Below, piece by piece: positions 1 to 8,114 of a stretch of 64,000 bases of DNA (its first letter is position 1; the number at the start of each line of letters is the position of its first letter). A model generated the notes under the pieces. It saw nothing but the letters and a program-made list of their open reading frames with translations, was not told the origin of the DNA and ran no database searches. Location: contig NZ_JAQOSQ010000006.1 of assembly GCF_030068455.1 (NCBI RefSeq), forward strand, positions 143,091 to 207,090, written 5' to 3'. The translations under genes were made by a program, and so were the position numbers. This stretch comes from Roseofilum casamattae BLCC-M143. GTDB lineage: Bacteria > Cyanobacteriota > Cyanobacteriia > Cyanobacteriales > Desertifilaceae.

Positions 1-276
1 GCGAAAGGTTTGCCAACCTAAGTAACAGAGAAAGAGACCGCCAACGACGCGCAAGAGGGTTTGTTGTTCGACGAGCAAAGTGGAGATAACGGTTAATCCA
101 AATCCGGCAATGCAACCGTAGATTCCGTCGGCGGTTGCGGCGCCTAATCCGGAGACTAAACCGGCAATTTTTCCTTGGGTTAGGGTACGGCGAATACACA
201 ACACGCCAATGGGGCCGACGGGGGCGGCGATCGCCAATCCAACGGTCAAACCATTGAACATGAGAGCAATATCCAT
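1..276 (-). CDS. LysE/RhtB-family amino-acid exporter, 3' part beyond the window edge
   Basis: Only the first 92 codons are visible; the gene runs off the left edge. The protein starts MDIALMFNGLTVGLAIAAP and has two hydrophobic segments separated by a short basic stretch (CIRRTLTQGK). The N-terminal pattern, a helix ending in PVGPIG followed by a Gly-rich second helix, is typical of LysE/RhtB translocators, which export amino acids or small metabolites across the inner membrane. It is divergent from an Lrp/AsnC regulator 121 bp away, the classic exporter-regulator arrangement, so the neighbour probably controls it in response to an amino acid. The substrate cannot be told from this fragment. 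Confidence 0.8.
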   Translation of the reverse strand, partial: MDIALMFNGLTVGLAIAAPVGPIGVLCIRRTLTQGKIAGLVSGLGAATADGIYGCIAGFGLTVISTLLVEQQTLLRVVGGLFLCYLGWQTFR

Positions 277-397
277 AAGCACTTATTGAATGTTTATGTT
301 TACTGCACTTAAGAATAGCGATCGCAACGGCGAAATTACAGTAGAAATCGCAAGTAAATGACTCGGTTTTGTAGCGAATAAATGGTAAAATAGGGAA

Positions 398-859
398 ATG
401 ACTTTCGATTCTGAAAAGCTGCTCGATCGCACCGGATGGCAAATCCTGAAACTCCTGCAAGAGGATGCCAGATTATCTTTTGCCGAGTTAGGTAGAACCG
501 TCGGACTTTCTGCTCCGGCGATCGCGGAACGAGTACGGCGCATGGAAGAAGCGGGGATTATTCTCGGATATCACGCGCGATTGGCTCCAGAAAAGCTGGG
601 ATATGCGATCGCGGCAATTATTTCCCTGACGACAACGCCACAACAGTATCCGCAAGTTTTGGAGTTAGTCGATAACTTGCCGGAAGTGCGATCGTGTCGC
701 CACGTCACGGGAGGATGCTCGTTTCTGATTGAAGTGAATTTACCCGCGATCGCTCGTTTGGAAGACATTATCGCCGAATTCAGCAGATTTGGACATACTT
801 CCACCTCGATTGTACTTTCATCTCCAGCGATCGGGCGATCGATTTCACCGCCAGAATAA
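398..859 (+). CDS. Lrp/AsnC-family transcriptional regulator
   Basis: 153 residues, the usual length of this family. Residues about 8-60 form the N-terminal winged helix (LDRTGWQILKLLQEDARLSF, then the recognition-helix region VGLSAPAIAERVRRMEEAGII). Residues about 65-145 are the RAM ligand-sensing domain, with the typical GGCSFLIEV strand. Such proteins are octameric or dimeric DNA-binding regulators that sense amino acids. It is divergent from the LysE-type exporter, and the shared 121-bp intergenic region is the likely operator. The ATG lies only about 10 bp after a TAAAAT box, so the 5' leader would be very short if that box is the -10. Confidence 0.9.
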   Translation: MTFDSEKLLDRTGWQILKLLQEDARLSFAELGRTVGLSAPAIAERVRRMEEAGIILGYHARLAPEKLGYAIAAIISLTTTPQQYPQVLELVDNLPEVRSCRHVTGGCSFLIEVNLPAIARLEDIIAEFSRFGHTSTSIVLSSPAIGRSISPPE

Positions 860-939
860 CAGGAGTTATAGAGTAAGGGCGATCGCCAACAATTGAGATA
901 AAATTGTTACCATAATAGTTCTATCGCTATAACTCGAAT

Positions 940-3900
940 ATGGTAATGAAAGATACTTGCCTCGCTCTCTCAACCACTCTCGCGACTGCTGCTCTGATGT
1001 TGGCGGCTCGCCCAAATTTAGCTCAAGTTATCCCAGATGGCTCCCTCGGGACGATGGTCAATGGCAATCCCAATTTCCAGATTACCGGAGGAACCACAGC
1101 AGGAAGCAATCTATTTCATAGTTTCCAGCAGTTCTCCATTCCCTTGGGCGGATCGGCAGTATTCCTGAATAGTCCCAGTATCGAAAATATCTTTACTCGA
1201 GTTACTGGCGGGAGTCAATCTCTAATTAATGGGTTAATTGAAGCTCGAGGAACGGCCAACTTATTCTTGATTAACCCCGCAGGCATTACCTTCGGTTCCG
1301 GAGCTAGGTTAAGACTAGGAGGGTCGTTTTTTGCCACAACGGCGGATCGAATTATCTTTAATGACGGGATAATGCTAGAAGCAAGCGACCCTACCGAGCC
1401 ACCATTGCTGACGATTAATTCTCCCATCGGCTTAGATTTCAGTGGTAATACTCCCGCTCCCATTCGCGTAGAGGGGCAGGGCCATGGGTTTACACTTGAA
1501 AGTATTCGCACCACTCCAGTAGACCGCAGTGAAGCAAATCCTGGGTTAGAGGTCAGTTCCGGGAATACGTTGGCTTTAATTGGAGGAGAAGTCAATTTAG
1601 TTGGGGGAGTTCTCAGAGCACCAGAAGGCCGTATTGCTCTAGGAAGCGTACAGTCAGGACAAATGAGCTTAACCTCAGTTAATGGAGGATGGCAATTCGG
1701 TTATGAGGGAGTGGAACGTTTTGGAGATATTAACTTATCAGAACGATCTGCAGTCGATGCTAGTGGTTCGGGACTCGGTTCGATTAAGATAATGGGGCGG
1801 CAAGTGCGGCTTACTGGAGGCTCAGCAGGGCTGATTCAAAATACAGGTTCGGGTGCTGAGAGTGATTTGACGGTGAATGCCAGTGAGGTGTTGGAAGTGA
1901 GAGGAACCGATGCAGAGCAAACGTTTCCGAGCCTCTTATTTAATGAAACGGTAAACTCCGGAGCCGGAGGGCAAACGAACATTTCTACAGGGAATTTGTT
2001 GCTATCGGAGGGAGGAATTATACACAACAAAACCTATGGCAGTGGGGATGGAGGAGATCTATCCGTAAGTGCTGCTAATTTGGTAGAAGTGAATGGCTTT
2101 GCTAGCAATAATCCCAATATTTTCAGCAGTTTGGTTGCCGTGACCGTAAACGAGGGCAATTCAGGAAATCTTACCATTGAGACTCAAGATTTAAGCCTTC
2201 TCGATGGAGGCAATATTAGCAATAGCACTATTGGGGCTGGTCAAGGTGGAAATCTGACAATTAATGCATCTGCATCGGTTACATTGACCGGTTTTATCCC
2301 CGTAACTTTGAGGCGTACTGTTATAAGCAATGCAGGAAGTAGCCAAGGCAATGCCGGAACAATGTTGGTCAATACCTCTAGATTAGTCATCAGAGATGGA
2401 GCAACGATTAGTACTTCAACCCTGGCTGAAGGCTCGGCAGGAAGCTTAACCATTAATGCCACTGATTCTATAGAAATTAGTGGTATTGGCAGGACAGAAG
2501 AAGGAGAACTCCGAGCTGAAATTCTATCAGATGCTCCAGTTTTACCAGCAGTGTTTCGTCAAGCCATAGGACTCCCGGATAACCCTTCTGGGAATGCAGG
2601 GAGTTTAACCATTAATACCCCTCGCTTAACGGTTTCTGATGGAGCGAGAGTGGGGGTAGGAAACGAAGGAACGGGTATAGCAGGCAACCTCCAGATTGAA
2701 GCTAACCGCATAGAAGTTACCAACGAAGGTCAAATCAGTGCGGCGACTGCTTCCGGTGGAGGGGGTAACATTGAACTACAAGTAGCTGATGTACTACTTC
2801 TGAGCAATAGAGGGTTAATTTCCACAGAAGTTAGAGAAGCAGGGAGCCAAAGTCAAACGGTTTCTGCCAACTCTGGCAATATCACCATCAAGGGTAATCT
2901 GATTCAACTGAACAATGAAGGGGAAATTACCGTTCGCAACAATGAAACGGGAAATGCGGGCGACTTGACCATTCAAGCGGCACGTCTCGAATTAACCGAT
3001 GGAGGGAAACTTACAGCAACGACGGCTCTGGGACAAGGGGGAGATATCGACCTGACAGTTGCCGATGTGCTGCTTATCCAACGGGAAGGCTTAATTTCCG
3101 CTGGGGTTGAAGGAGAAAATATTTCTGGAAATGCCGGTAGAATCGCTATCCGAGGTAACTTGGTGCAACTGCTCAATGGTGGAGAAATCACCGTTCGCAA
3201 TGAAGGTACTGGAAATGCCGGAGACTTGCAACTGCGATCGCATCGCCTCGAGTTACGAGATGGAGGACGCTTAACCGCAGAAACAGCTTCCGGTGAAGGA
3301 GGCAATATTCAACTCAATCTTAGCGATGTTCTCCTGTTGCGAAATGGGGGATTGATTTCCACAGAAGCTGGAGGTACTGGCAATGGGGGCGATATTACAA
3401 TTAATGCTCCCTTCATCTTTGCTGTTTCCGGAGAAAACAGCGATATCATTGCCAATGCCTTTGAAGGAAATGGAGGTAATATCGAGATTGTTACCAATGG
3501 ATTAATTGGTATCGAGTTTCGGGACGATTTAACGCCTTTGAGCGATATTACTACCAATTCCCAGTTTGGAGTCAGCGGTACGGTGAGAATCTCTAACCCC
3601 AATGTCAATCCAGTTGATACTGATATGGAATTAGAAGCAGAGGTAGTCGATCCCAATGAAGAAGTTGTACGAGGTTGTCAGAACTTCAGCCAGAGTCGCT
3701 TCGTCCAAACGGGACGGGGAGGACTGCCGGAATATCCTCGGGACAGACGTTCGGGGTCTTCGACCTGGCATGATGTGCGCGACCCTTCTGCTTACCTGGG
3801 AAGAACAACACAAGCTCCTCCGAGAGTCGAACCTCTTTCTCTCGTCGAGGCGAATGCCGCACGACGGCTTCCTGATGGCTCGATGGAACTCTATTATGCC

Positions 3901-3957
3901 GGGCCGCCAACTCCCAATAGACTTCCACAATTGGCTCAGTCCAATTGCTCAAGCTGA
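940..3957 (+). CDS. Filamentous-haemagglutinin N-terminal (TPS) domain secreted adhesin
   Basis: 1005 residues. A signal peptide covers about residues 1-28 (cleavage near NLAQ-VIPDG). Residues about 30-270 are the two-partner-secretion domain, with the cyanobacterial signatures SPSIENIFTRVTGG and NLFLINPAGITFGSGA. The rest is a Gly/Asn-rich beta-helix built of degenerate repeats. Three well-kept repeats of roughly 80-90 residues occupy nucleotides 2690-3390, each with a GGEITVRN or GQISAAT-like strand and an LLL...GLIST strand. The C-terminus (after residue 900) has a conserved CQNFSQSRFVQTGRGGLP block and ends in a Cys. It is probably exported by a TpsB/Omp85 partner, which is not in this window. 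Likely role: surface adhesion or aggregation; the ligand is unknown. Confidence 0.88.
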   Translation: MVMKDTCLALSTTLATAALMLAARPNLAQVIPDGSLGTMVNGNPNFQITGGTTAGSNLFHSFQQFSIPLGGSAVFLNSPSIENIFTRVTGGSQSLINGLIEARGTANLFLINPAGITFGSGARLRLGGSFFATTADRIIFNDGIMLEASDPTEPPLLTINSPIGLDFSGNTPAPIRVEGQGHGFTLESIRTTPVDRSEANPGLEVSSGNTLALIGGEVNLVGGVLRAPEGRIALGSVQSGQMSLTSVNGGWQFGYEGVERFGDINLSERSAVDASGSGLGSIKIMGRQVRLTGGSAGLIQNTGSGAESDLTVNASEVLEVRGTDAEQTFPSLLFNETVNSGAGGQTNISTGNLLLSEGGIIHNKTYGSGDGGDLSVSAANLVEVNGFASNNPNIFSSLVAVTVNEGNSGNLTIETQDLSLLDGGNISNSTIGAGQGGNLTINASASVTLTGFIPVTLRRTVISNAGSSQGNAGTMLVNTSRLVIRDGATISTSTLAEGSAGSLTINATDSIEISGIGRTEEGELRAEILSDAPVLPAVFRQAIGLPDNPSGNAGSLTINTPRLTVSDGARVGVGNEGTGIAGNLQIEANRIEVTNEGQISAATASGGGGNIELQVADVLLLSNRGLISTEVREAGSQSQTVSANSGNITIKGNLIQLNNEGEITVRNNETGNAGDLTIQAARLELTDGGKLTATTALGQGGDIDLTVADVLLIQREGLISAGVEGENISGNAGRIAIRGNLVQLLNGGEITVRNEGTGNAGDLQLRSHRLELRDGGRLTAETASGEGGNIQLNLSDVLLLRNGGLISTEAGGTGNGGDITINAPFIFAVSGENSDIIANAFEGNGGNIEIVTNGLIGIEFRDDLTPLSDITTNSQFGVSGTVRISNPNVNPVDTDMELEAEVVDPNEEVVRGCQNFSQSRFVQTGRGGLPEYPRDRRSGSSTWHDVRDPSAYLGRTTQAPPRVEPLSLVEANAARRLPDGSMELYYAGPPTPNRLPQLAQSNCSS

Positions 3958-3996
3958 TGGTAGGTTTCTCAAGGTAAGGCGCTGAGAGCATTCGAG

Positions 3997-4602
3997 ATGA
4001 AACAACATTCTAAAGGCGATCGCAATCTCCTCTTCTACAAACCCTATAACGTTCTTTGCCAGTTCACCGACAATACTCCACAAACTCAAGGAAAAACTCC
4101 CAGAGAAACCCTGAAAGACTATATTTCCGTTCCTGGTGTTTATCCCGTCGGACGTTTAGATCGGGATAGCGAAGGCTTGTTGCTCTTAACCAATAATGGT
4201 ATTATTCAACATCGAATTAGCGATCGCCGCTACCACCATCCCCGAACCTATTGGGTACAAGTGGAGCGAGTTCCCGACGAAACGGCTCTCGATCTGCTCC
4301 GGAAAGGGATTACTCTCAAAGATGGGAAAACCCGGCCGGCGCAAGTCTCAACGATCCCCGAACCGAGTTTACCAGAGCGGAATCCACCGATTCGCGATCG
4401 CAAAAATGTTCCGACTGCGTGGTTGGAGCTAACCTTAACCGAAGGTCGCAACCGGCAAGTGCGGCGGATGACGGCGGCGGTTGGCTATCCTACACTACGT
4501 TTAGTCCGAGTTGCTCTAGCAGGATTGCATTTAGAAGGTCTTGCTCCCGGAGAATGGCGAGATTTAACGAATAACGAACAAAAGGCGATCGCCACCATGT
4601 AA
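3997..4602 (+). CDS. rluE: RsuA/RluE-type 23S rRNA pseudouridine synthase
   Basis: 201 residues. The catalytic motif [17 protein letters not shown], with the catalytic Asp in RLDRDSEG, is near residue 50. The C-terminal RNA-binding motif [10 protein letters not shown] is present near residue 150. There is no N-terminal S4 domain, and the length matches RluE, which modifies U2457 of 23S rRNA in E. coli. The start at [20 protein letters not shown] is natural for the family. It lies 39 bp after the adhesin and 6 bp before thiE, so it may be co-transcribed with thiE. The RluE assignment rather than another RsuA-family member rests on the missing S4 domain and the length. Confidence 0.85.
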   Translation: MKQHSKGDRNLLFYKPYNVLCQFTDNTPQTQGKTPRETLKDYISVPGVYPVGRLDRDSEGLLLLTNNGIIQHRISDRRYHHPRTYWVQVERVPDETALDLLRKGITLKDGKTRPAQVSTIPEPSLPERNPPIRDRKNVPTAWLELTLTEGRNRQVRRMTAAVGYPTLRLVRVALAGLHLEGLAPGEWRDLTNNEQKAIATM

Positions 4603-4608
4603 ACTGGG

Positions 4609-5703
4609 ATGGCTGCTATTTCACGATCCATTCATTCGTTACTCGCTATCGATTCTTCAGTTATGGGACAATCTGTAATTTACCGAATTTTAGATGCTAA
4701 CTTAGACCGCGCTCGAGAAGGGTTGCGGATTGTTGAGGAATGGTGTCGATTTGGGTTGAATAATCCAGCTTTAACCGAAGAATGCAAAAATTTGCGTCAG
4801 GAGCTGGCTCGATGGCATACGGCTCAAATCCGCGCCGCTCGCAATACTCCGGACGATCCTGGAGTGGAGTTAACCCACGCGCGGGAGGAACAGCGAGACA
4901 GCGTGAGTACGTTGTTGCAAGCAAATTTATGTCGGGTGCAAGAGGCGCTGCGAGTGCTGGAGGAGTATGGCAAACTCGACGATCCGCAAATGGGTCGCGA
5001 CTGCAAGCAGATGCGCTATCGGGTTTATACTCTGGAGAGTCAGTTAATGTCTTACGGCCGCCATCAGCAGCTAGCTGAGACGCGCTTATATTTGGTGACC
5101 TCTCCGATTGAGAATTTGCTGGAGGTGGTTGAGGCAGCATTGCAAGGCGGTTTGAAGCTGGTGCAGTATCGCGATAAGAGCAGCGACGATAACGAGCGGT
5201 TGGTGAAGGTGAGGGGGTTACGGCAGTTGTGCGATCGCTATGGCGCCTTGTTTTTAGTGAACGATCGCCTGGATTTAGCCCTGGCTGTGGATGCCGATGG
5301 CGTACATTTGGGACAGCAAGATTTGCCCATTGCCGTAGCTCGAGAAATGCTGGGGCCGCAAAAGATTATCGGCCGTTCGACGACGAACCCGGACGAGATG
5401 AAACGGGCGATCGCCGAAGGAGCCGATTATGTGGGTGTCGGACCGGTGTTTGCCACGCCGACGAAACCGAATAAAGCGGCGGCCGGCTACGATTACGTGC
5501 GCTATGCGGCACAACATTGTCCGGTTCCCTGGTTTGCGATCGGTGGCATTGATGTGAATAATTTTAATGAAGTGCTGGAAGTGGGAGCGGGACGCATTGC
5601 CGTCGTCCGCGCCATTATGGAAGCGGAACAACCCACCTTAGTCACCCAATATTTCCTCTCGCAGCTCGCGCGCATGGAAACGATGAAAACGTTGCAAAAT
5701 TGA
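4609..5703 (+). CDS. thiE: Thiamine-phosphate synthase with cyanobacterial N-terminal extension
   Basis: 364 residues. The C-terminal half (about 150-355) is the TIM-barrel ThiE domain that joins HMP-pyrophosphate and thiazole phosphate. Visible signatures are LVQYRDKSSDD, LFLVNDRLDLALAVDADGVH, HLGQQDLP and YVGVGPVFATPTK. Residues about 20-145 form the helical N-terminal domain found in cyanobacterial ThiE proteins (ILDANLDRAREGLRIVEEWC). An internal ATG at 4663 (MGQSVIYRILDAN) fits homologues better than the first ATG, and the 18 residues before it look untranslated. thiS follows 15 bp downstream, so this is a thiamine operon. No TPP riboswitch is visible upstream. Confidence 0.93.
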   Translation: MAAISRSIHSLLAIDSSVMGQSVIYRILDANLDRAREGLRIVEEWCRFGLNNPALTEECKNLRQELARWHTAQIRAARNTPDDPGVELTHAREEQRDSVSTLLQANLCRVQEALRVLEEYGKLDDPQMGRDCKQMRYRVYTLESQLMSYGRHQQLAETRLYLVTSPIENLLEVVEAALQGGLKLVQYRDKSSDDNERLVKVRGLRQLCDRYGALFLVNDRLDLALAVDADGVHLGQQDLPIAVAREMLGPQKIIGRSTTNPDEMKRAIAEGADYVGVGPVFATPTKPNKAAAGYDYVRYAAQHCPVPWFAIGGIDVNNFNEVLEVGAGRIAVVRAIMEAEQPTLVTQYFLSQLARMETMKTLQN

Positions 5704-5718
5704 TGCGGAATTAAGACT

Positions 5719-5934
5719 ATGGGAGAATCGTTAGTTACGCTACAAGTGAATGGAGAGTCGCGCAGTTGCTTATCTCAGATGAATGTACCTCAATTCCTGG
5801 AGTCCATGGGATTAAATCCACGGTTAGTCGCGGTGGAATATAACGGAGAAATCTTGCATCGCCAATTTTGGGAAACAACGATCGTGGGAGAAGGCGATCG
5901 TCTGGAAATTGTTACTATTGTTGGCGGCGGTTGA
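5719..5934 (+). CDS. thiS: Sulfur-carrier protein ThiS
   Basis: 71 residues with a ubiquitin-like fold pattern, ending in the diagnostic Gly-Gly (VTIVGGG). The C-terminal glycine is adenylated by ThiF and then carries sulfur as a thiocarboxylate to ThiG for thiazole synthesis. It lies immediately downstream of thiE, a common cyanobacterial arrangement. The visible core is VQVNGESRSC-like at the N-terminus and VAVEYNGEILHRQFW in the middle. Confidence 0.93.
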   Translation: MGESLVTLQVNGESRSCLSQMNVPQFLESMGLNPRLVAVEYNGEILHRQFWETTIVGEGDRLEIVTIVGGG

Positions 5935-5984
5935 ACTTCTCTTATACTAGAGGAGGGTACTAGAGTTTCGCGACTTTAATCAAA

Positions 5985-6236
5985 ATGGCTATTACTAAAG
6001 AAGTCCTCAAACAAGATATCGATCGCCTCACTGCAGATCAATGTCAGCAAGTCGCCGATTTTATTGCCCTCCTCAAATTTCGGGATACTCCTAACCGGGT
6101 TGAAGGCGATCGTCATATCCCCCTGAACCCAACTCTGCTAGCTCCCCTAGCAACCGAGTTTGCAGAAGAAGACCGTAATCTGGCGGAAACAGGAATGGAT
6201 GAGTATGTCAAAATCCTGGGTCGGGAAGATGAATGA
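5985..6236 (+). CDS. Putative antitoxin of a MazF-type module
   Basis: 83 residues. The N-terminus (EVLKQDIDRLTADQCQQVAD) is an amphipathic helix and the C-terminus is acidic (ETGMDEYVKILGREDE). It is not a recognisable MazE/AbrB-fold sequence, so the antitoxin role comes from context: its stop codon overlaps the start of the PemK/MazF toxin (ATGATGA), as in translationally coupled modules. Small proteins of this kind with a DRL...Q.VADFI pattern are often found before MazF or PIN toxins in cyanobacteria. Confidence 0.7.
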   Translation: MAITKEVLKQDIDRLTADQCQQVADFIALLKFRDTPNRVEGDRHIPLNPTLLAPLATEFAEEDRNLAETGMDEYVKILGREDE

Positions 6237-6586
6237 TGACCGATCCAATTAAACGAGGAGAGGTTTGGTTCGCTAACCTCAATCCAACTCAAAGGTCCGA
6301 ACAAGCGGGAATTCGTCCTGTAATTATCTTCCAAAACGATCTGGTTTCTCAGTTTTCGACAACAACTCTTGCTATTCCCCTAACAACCAATCAACGCCGT
6401 GCTACCTTACCCATCTGTTTGGCGATCGCCCGAGGAGATGGTGGATTAGTAGAAGATTCGGTAGCTCTTTGTTTTCAAATGCGAGTTCTAGACAAACGTC
6501 GGCTAATTCGCAAATTAGGAGAACTTAGCGCCGAAACCATAACCCAATTAGAAACCGTCGTTTTGATTACTTTAGGATTCACGTGA
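6233..6586 (+). CDS. PemK/MazF-family mRNA interferase toxin
   Basis: 117 residues, typical for the family. The N-terminus MTDPIKRGEVWFANLNPT and the downstream GIRPVIIFQND match the conserved beta-barrel core of MazF-like endoribonucleases (KRGEVW...RPVIV). The start ATG overlaps the antitoxin stop by 4 bp; a second in-frame ATG follows immediately. MazF toxins cleave mRNA at short sequence motifs; the specificity cannot be read here. A 16-bp copy of the sequence spanning its start (TGACCGATCCAATTAA) recurs about 520 bp downstream. Confidence 0.9.
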   Translation: MMTDPIKRGEVWFANLNPTQRSEQAGIRPVIIFQNDLVSQFSTTTLAIPLTTNQRRATLPICLAIARGDGGLVEDSVALCFQMRVLDKRRLIRKLGELSAETITQLETVVLITLGFT

Positions 6587-6817
6587 TAGCTTCCTTCTGC
6601 GATCGGAAAAGATCGAAGGACTTTCATTATCGCTACCAAGCTACCGAATTTTCTGGCGATCGCGCGATCGCGAAGCCACCTATCGCATCTCCGACATTCC
6701 CAGAACTCCAGCTAACTATCGATCGCTCTATTATCGCAGCTTTCCTTAATATAGTTTCCTTGACCGATCCAATTAAGAGATAAAATAAAGAGTAGTTCGC
6801 AGGAGTCATTGGCGTCT

Positions 6818-7927
6818 ATGGTTTCTTTTATTCGTCCGCAAATTGCTCGGCTAAATGCCTACAAACCTAATCCGGGAGGAGCGCCTCGCGGTACGATTAT
6901 CGACCATTTGGATGCGAATGAAAGTCCCTATGACTTGCCAGACGAGTTGAAGCAGAAGCTGGCGGATATTTATGTCCATCAGATGGACTCGAATCGATAT
7001 CCCGATGGCAGTCACGATCGCCTGAAACGCGCGATCGCCGAATATGCGACAGCATCGGCGACACTAGAAGAACAACTTTCGAGCGATCGCATTTCTGTGG
7101 GTAATGGTTCGGATGAGTTAATTCGCTCGGTGCTGATGGCCACTTGTGTCGGAGAAAAGGCGAGCGTTCTGGTGGCGAGTCCTACGTTTTCCATGTATGG
7201 TATTCTGGCACAAACCTTAGGGATTCCGGTAATAACGGTCGAGCGCGATCCCGAGTCGTTTGCGATTAATCCTGAAGTGGTGCAACAGGCGATCGCATCT
7301 GAGACGGCGATGCCCGTTCGAGTCATATTTGTGGTACATCCCAATTCCCCGACTGCCAATCCCCTCACCCCAGCAGAAATCGATGGGTTGAAGCAACTGC
7401 CTCCAGACATTTTAGTCGTCATTGACGAAGCCTATTTTGAATTCAGCCAACAGACTCTCCTGGCTGAGTTAGAGAATTATCCCAATTGGCTCATCTTGCG
7501 CACGTTCTCGAAAGCCTTTCGCCTCGCTTCCCACCGCGTCGGTTATGCTTTAGGACATCCCGAGGTTATTTCGGCCCTAGAAAAAGTCCGCCTTCCCTAC
7601 AATTTGCCCAGCTTATCGCAAACGGCTGCCGAGTTTGTTTTGCACCACCGGCAAGCTATTCTAGCAGTCATTCCAGAACTGCTGCAAGAGCGCGATAAAT
7701 TATTCTCAGCGTTGCAAGAATTATCTCAACTTCGAGTTTGGCCGAGTGGGGCAAATTTCCTGTATGCTCGCCTGCAGGATGAGGCAGACAATGGTTATAA
7801 AAATTTGTGCGATCGCCTGAAAGAAAAAGGTACCTTAATTCGGAATACGGGAGGCGGTTTGCGCATTACCGTTGGCTCGCCGGAAGAAAATCAACGGACG
7901 CGCGATCGTCTGATCGAGTTACTATAA
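6818..7927 (+). CDS. hisC: Histidinol-phosphate aminotransferase
   Basis: About 369 residues. This fold-type I PLP enzyme converts imidazole-acetol phosphate plus glutamate to histidinol phosphate in histidine synthesis. Visible signatures: LDANESPYDLP near the N-terminus, NGSDELI for cofactor phosphate binding, VVHPNSPTANPL, VIDEAYFEF, the PLP lysine in RTFSKAFRLASHRVGY, and the C-terminal GGGLRITVG. Two starts are possible: TTG 6809 is only 3 bp after an AGGAG at 6801-6805, while ATG 6818 gives the family-like N-terminus MVSFIRPQIARLNAYKP. I chose 6818. It stands alone, with no other his gene nearby. Confidence 0.93.
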   Translation: MVSFIRPQIARLNAYKPNPGGAPRGTIIDHLDANESPYDLPDELKQKLADIYVHQMDSNRYPDGSHDRLKRAIAEYATASATLEEQLSSDRISVGNGSDELIRSVLMATCVGEKASVLVASPTFSMYGILAQTLGIPVITVERDPESFAINPEVVQQAIASETAMPVRVIFVVHPNSPTANPLTPAEIDGLKQLPPDILVVIDEAYFEFSQQTLLAELENYPNWLILRTFSKAFRLASHRVGYALGHPEVISALEKVRLPYNLPSLSQTAAEFVLHHRQAILAVIPELLQERDKLFSALQELSQLRVWPSGANFLYARLQDEADNGYKNLCDRLKEKGTLIRNTGGGLRITVGSPEENQRTRDRLIELL

Positions 7928-8114
7928 ACCTCGAGTACATTAGTCCCGACAAATCGCTCTCCAGGAAGCGATCGCGAGTCGATTCGTGCATCTTCTGCTA
8001 CAACATCAGCGCGCTCTTCGCCAAGTTCCATCTCTCGCCGCCGAGTCCATCAACCTTGGCTGGATTAAGACCATAAGAGTTCGCGAAGAAAGCACGACAT
8101 TCTTGGATTATAGT

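Noticed and set aside
3631..3991. Overlapping frames at the 3' end of the adhesin gene
   Set aside because: The adhesin frame is conserved to its own stop; the others are shadows with Arg/Pro-rich composition.
4609..5703. TPP riboswitch upstream of thiE
   Set aside because: No riboswitch-like conserved boxes are visible between the adhesin stop and thiE; the pseudouridine synthase gene fills the space.
6583..6783. 66-codon plus-strand frame after the MazF gene
   Set aside because: Sequence is HIP1-rich intergenic DNA; the only protein-like part is TDPIKR at the very end, which comes from the 16-bp repeat of the toxin start.
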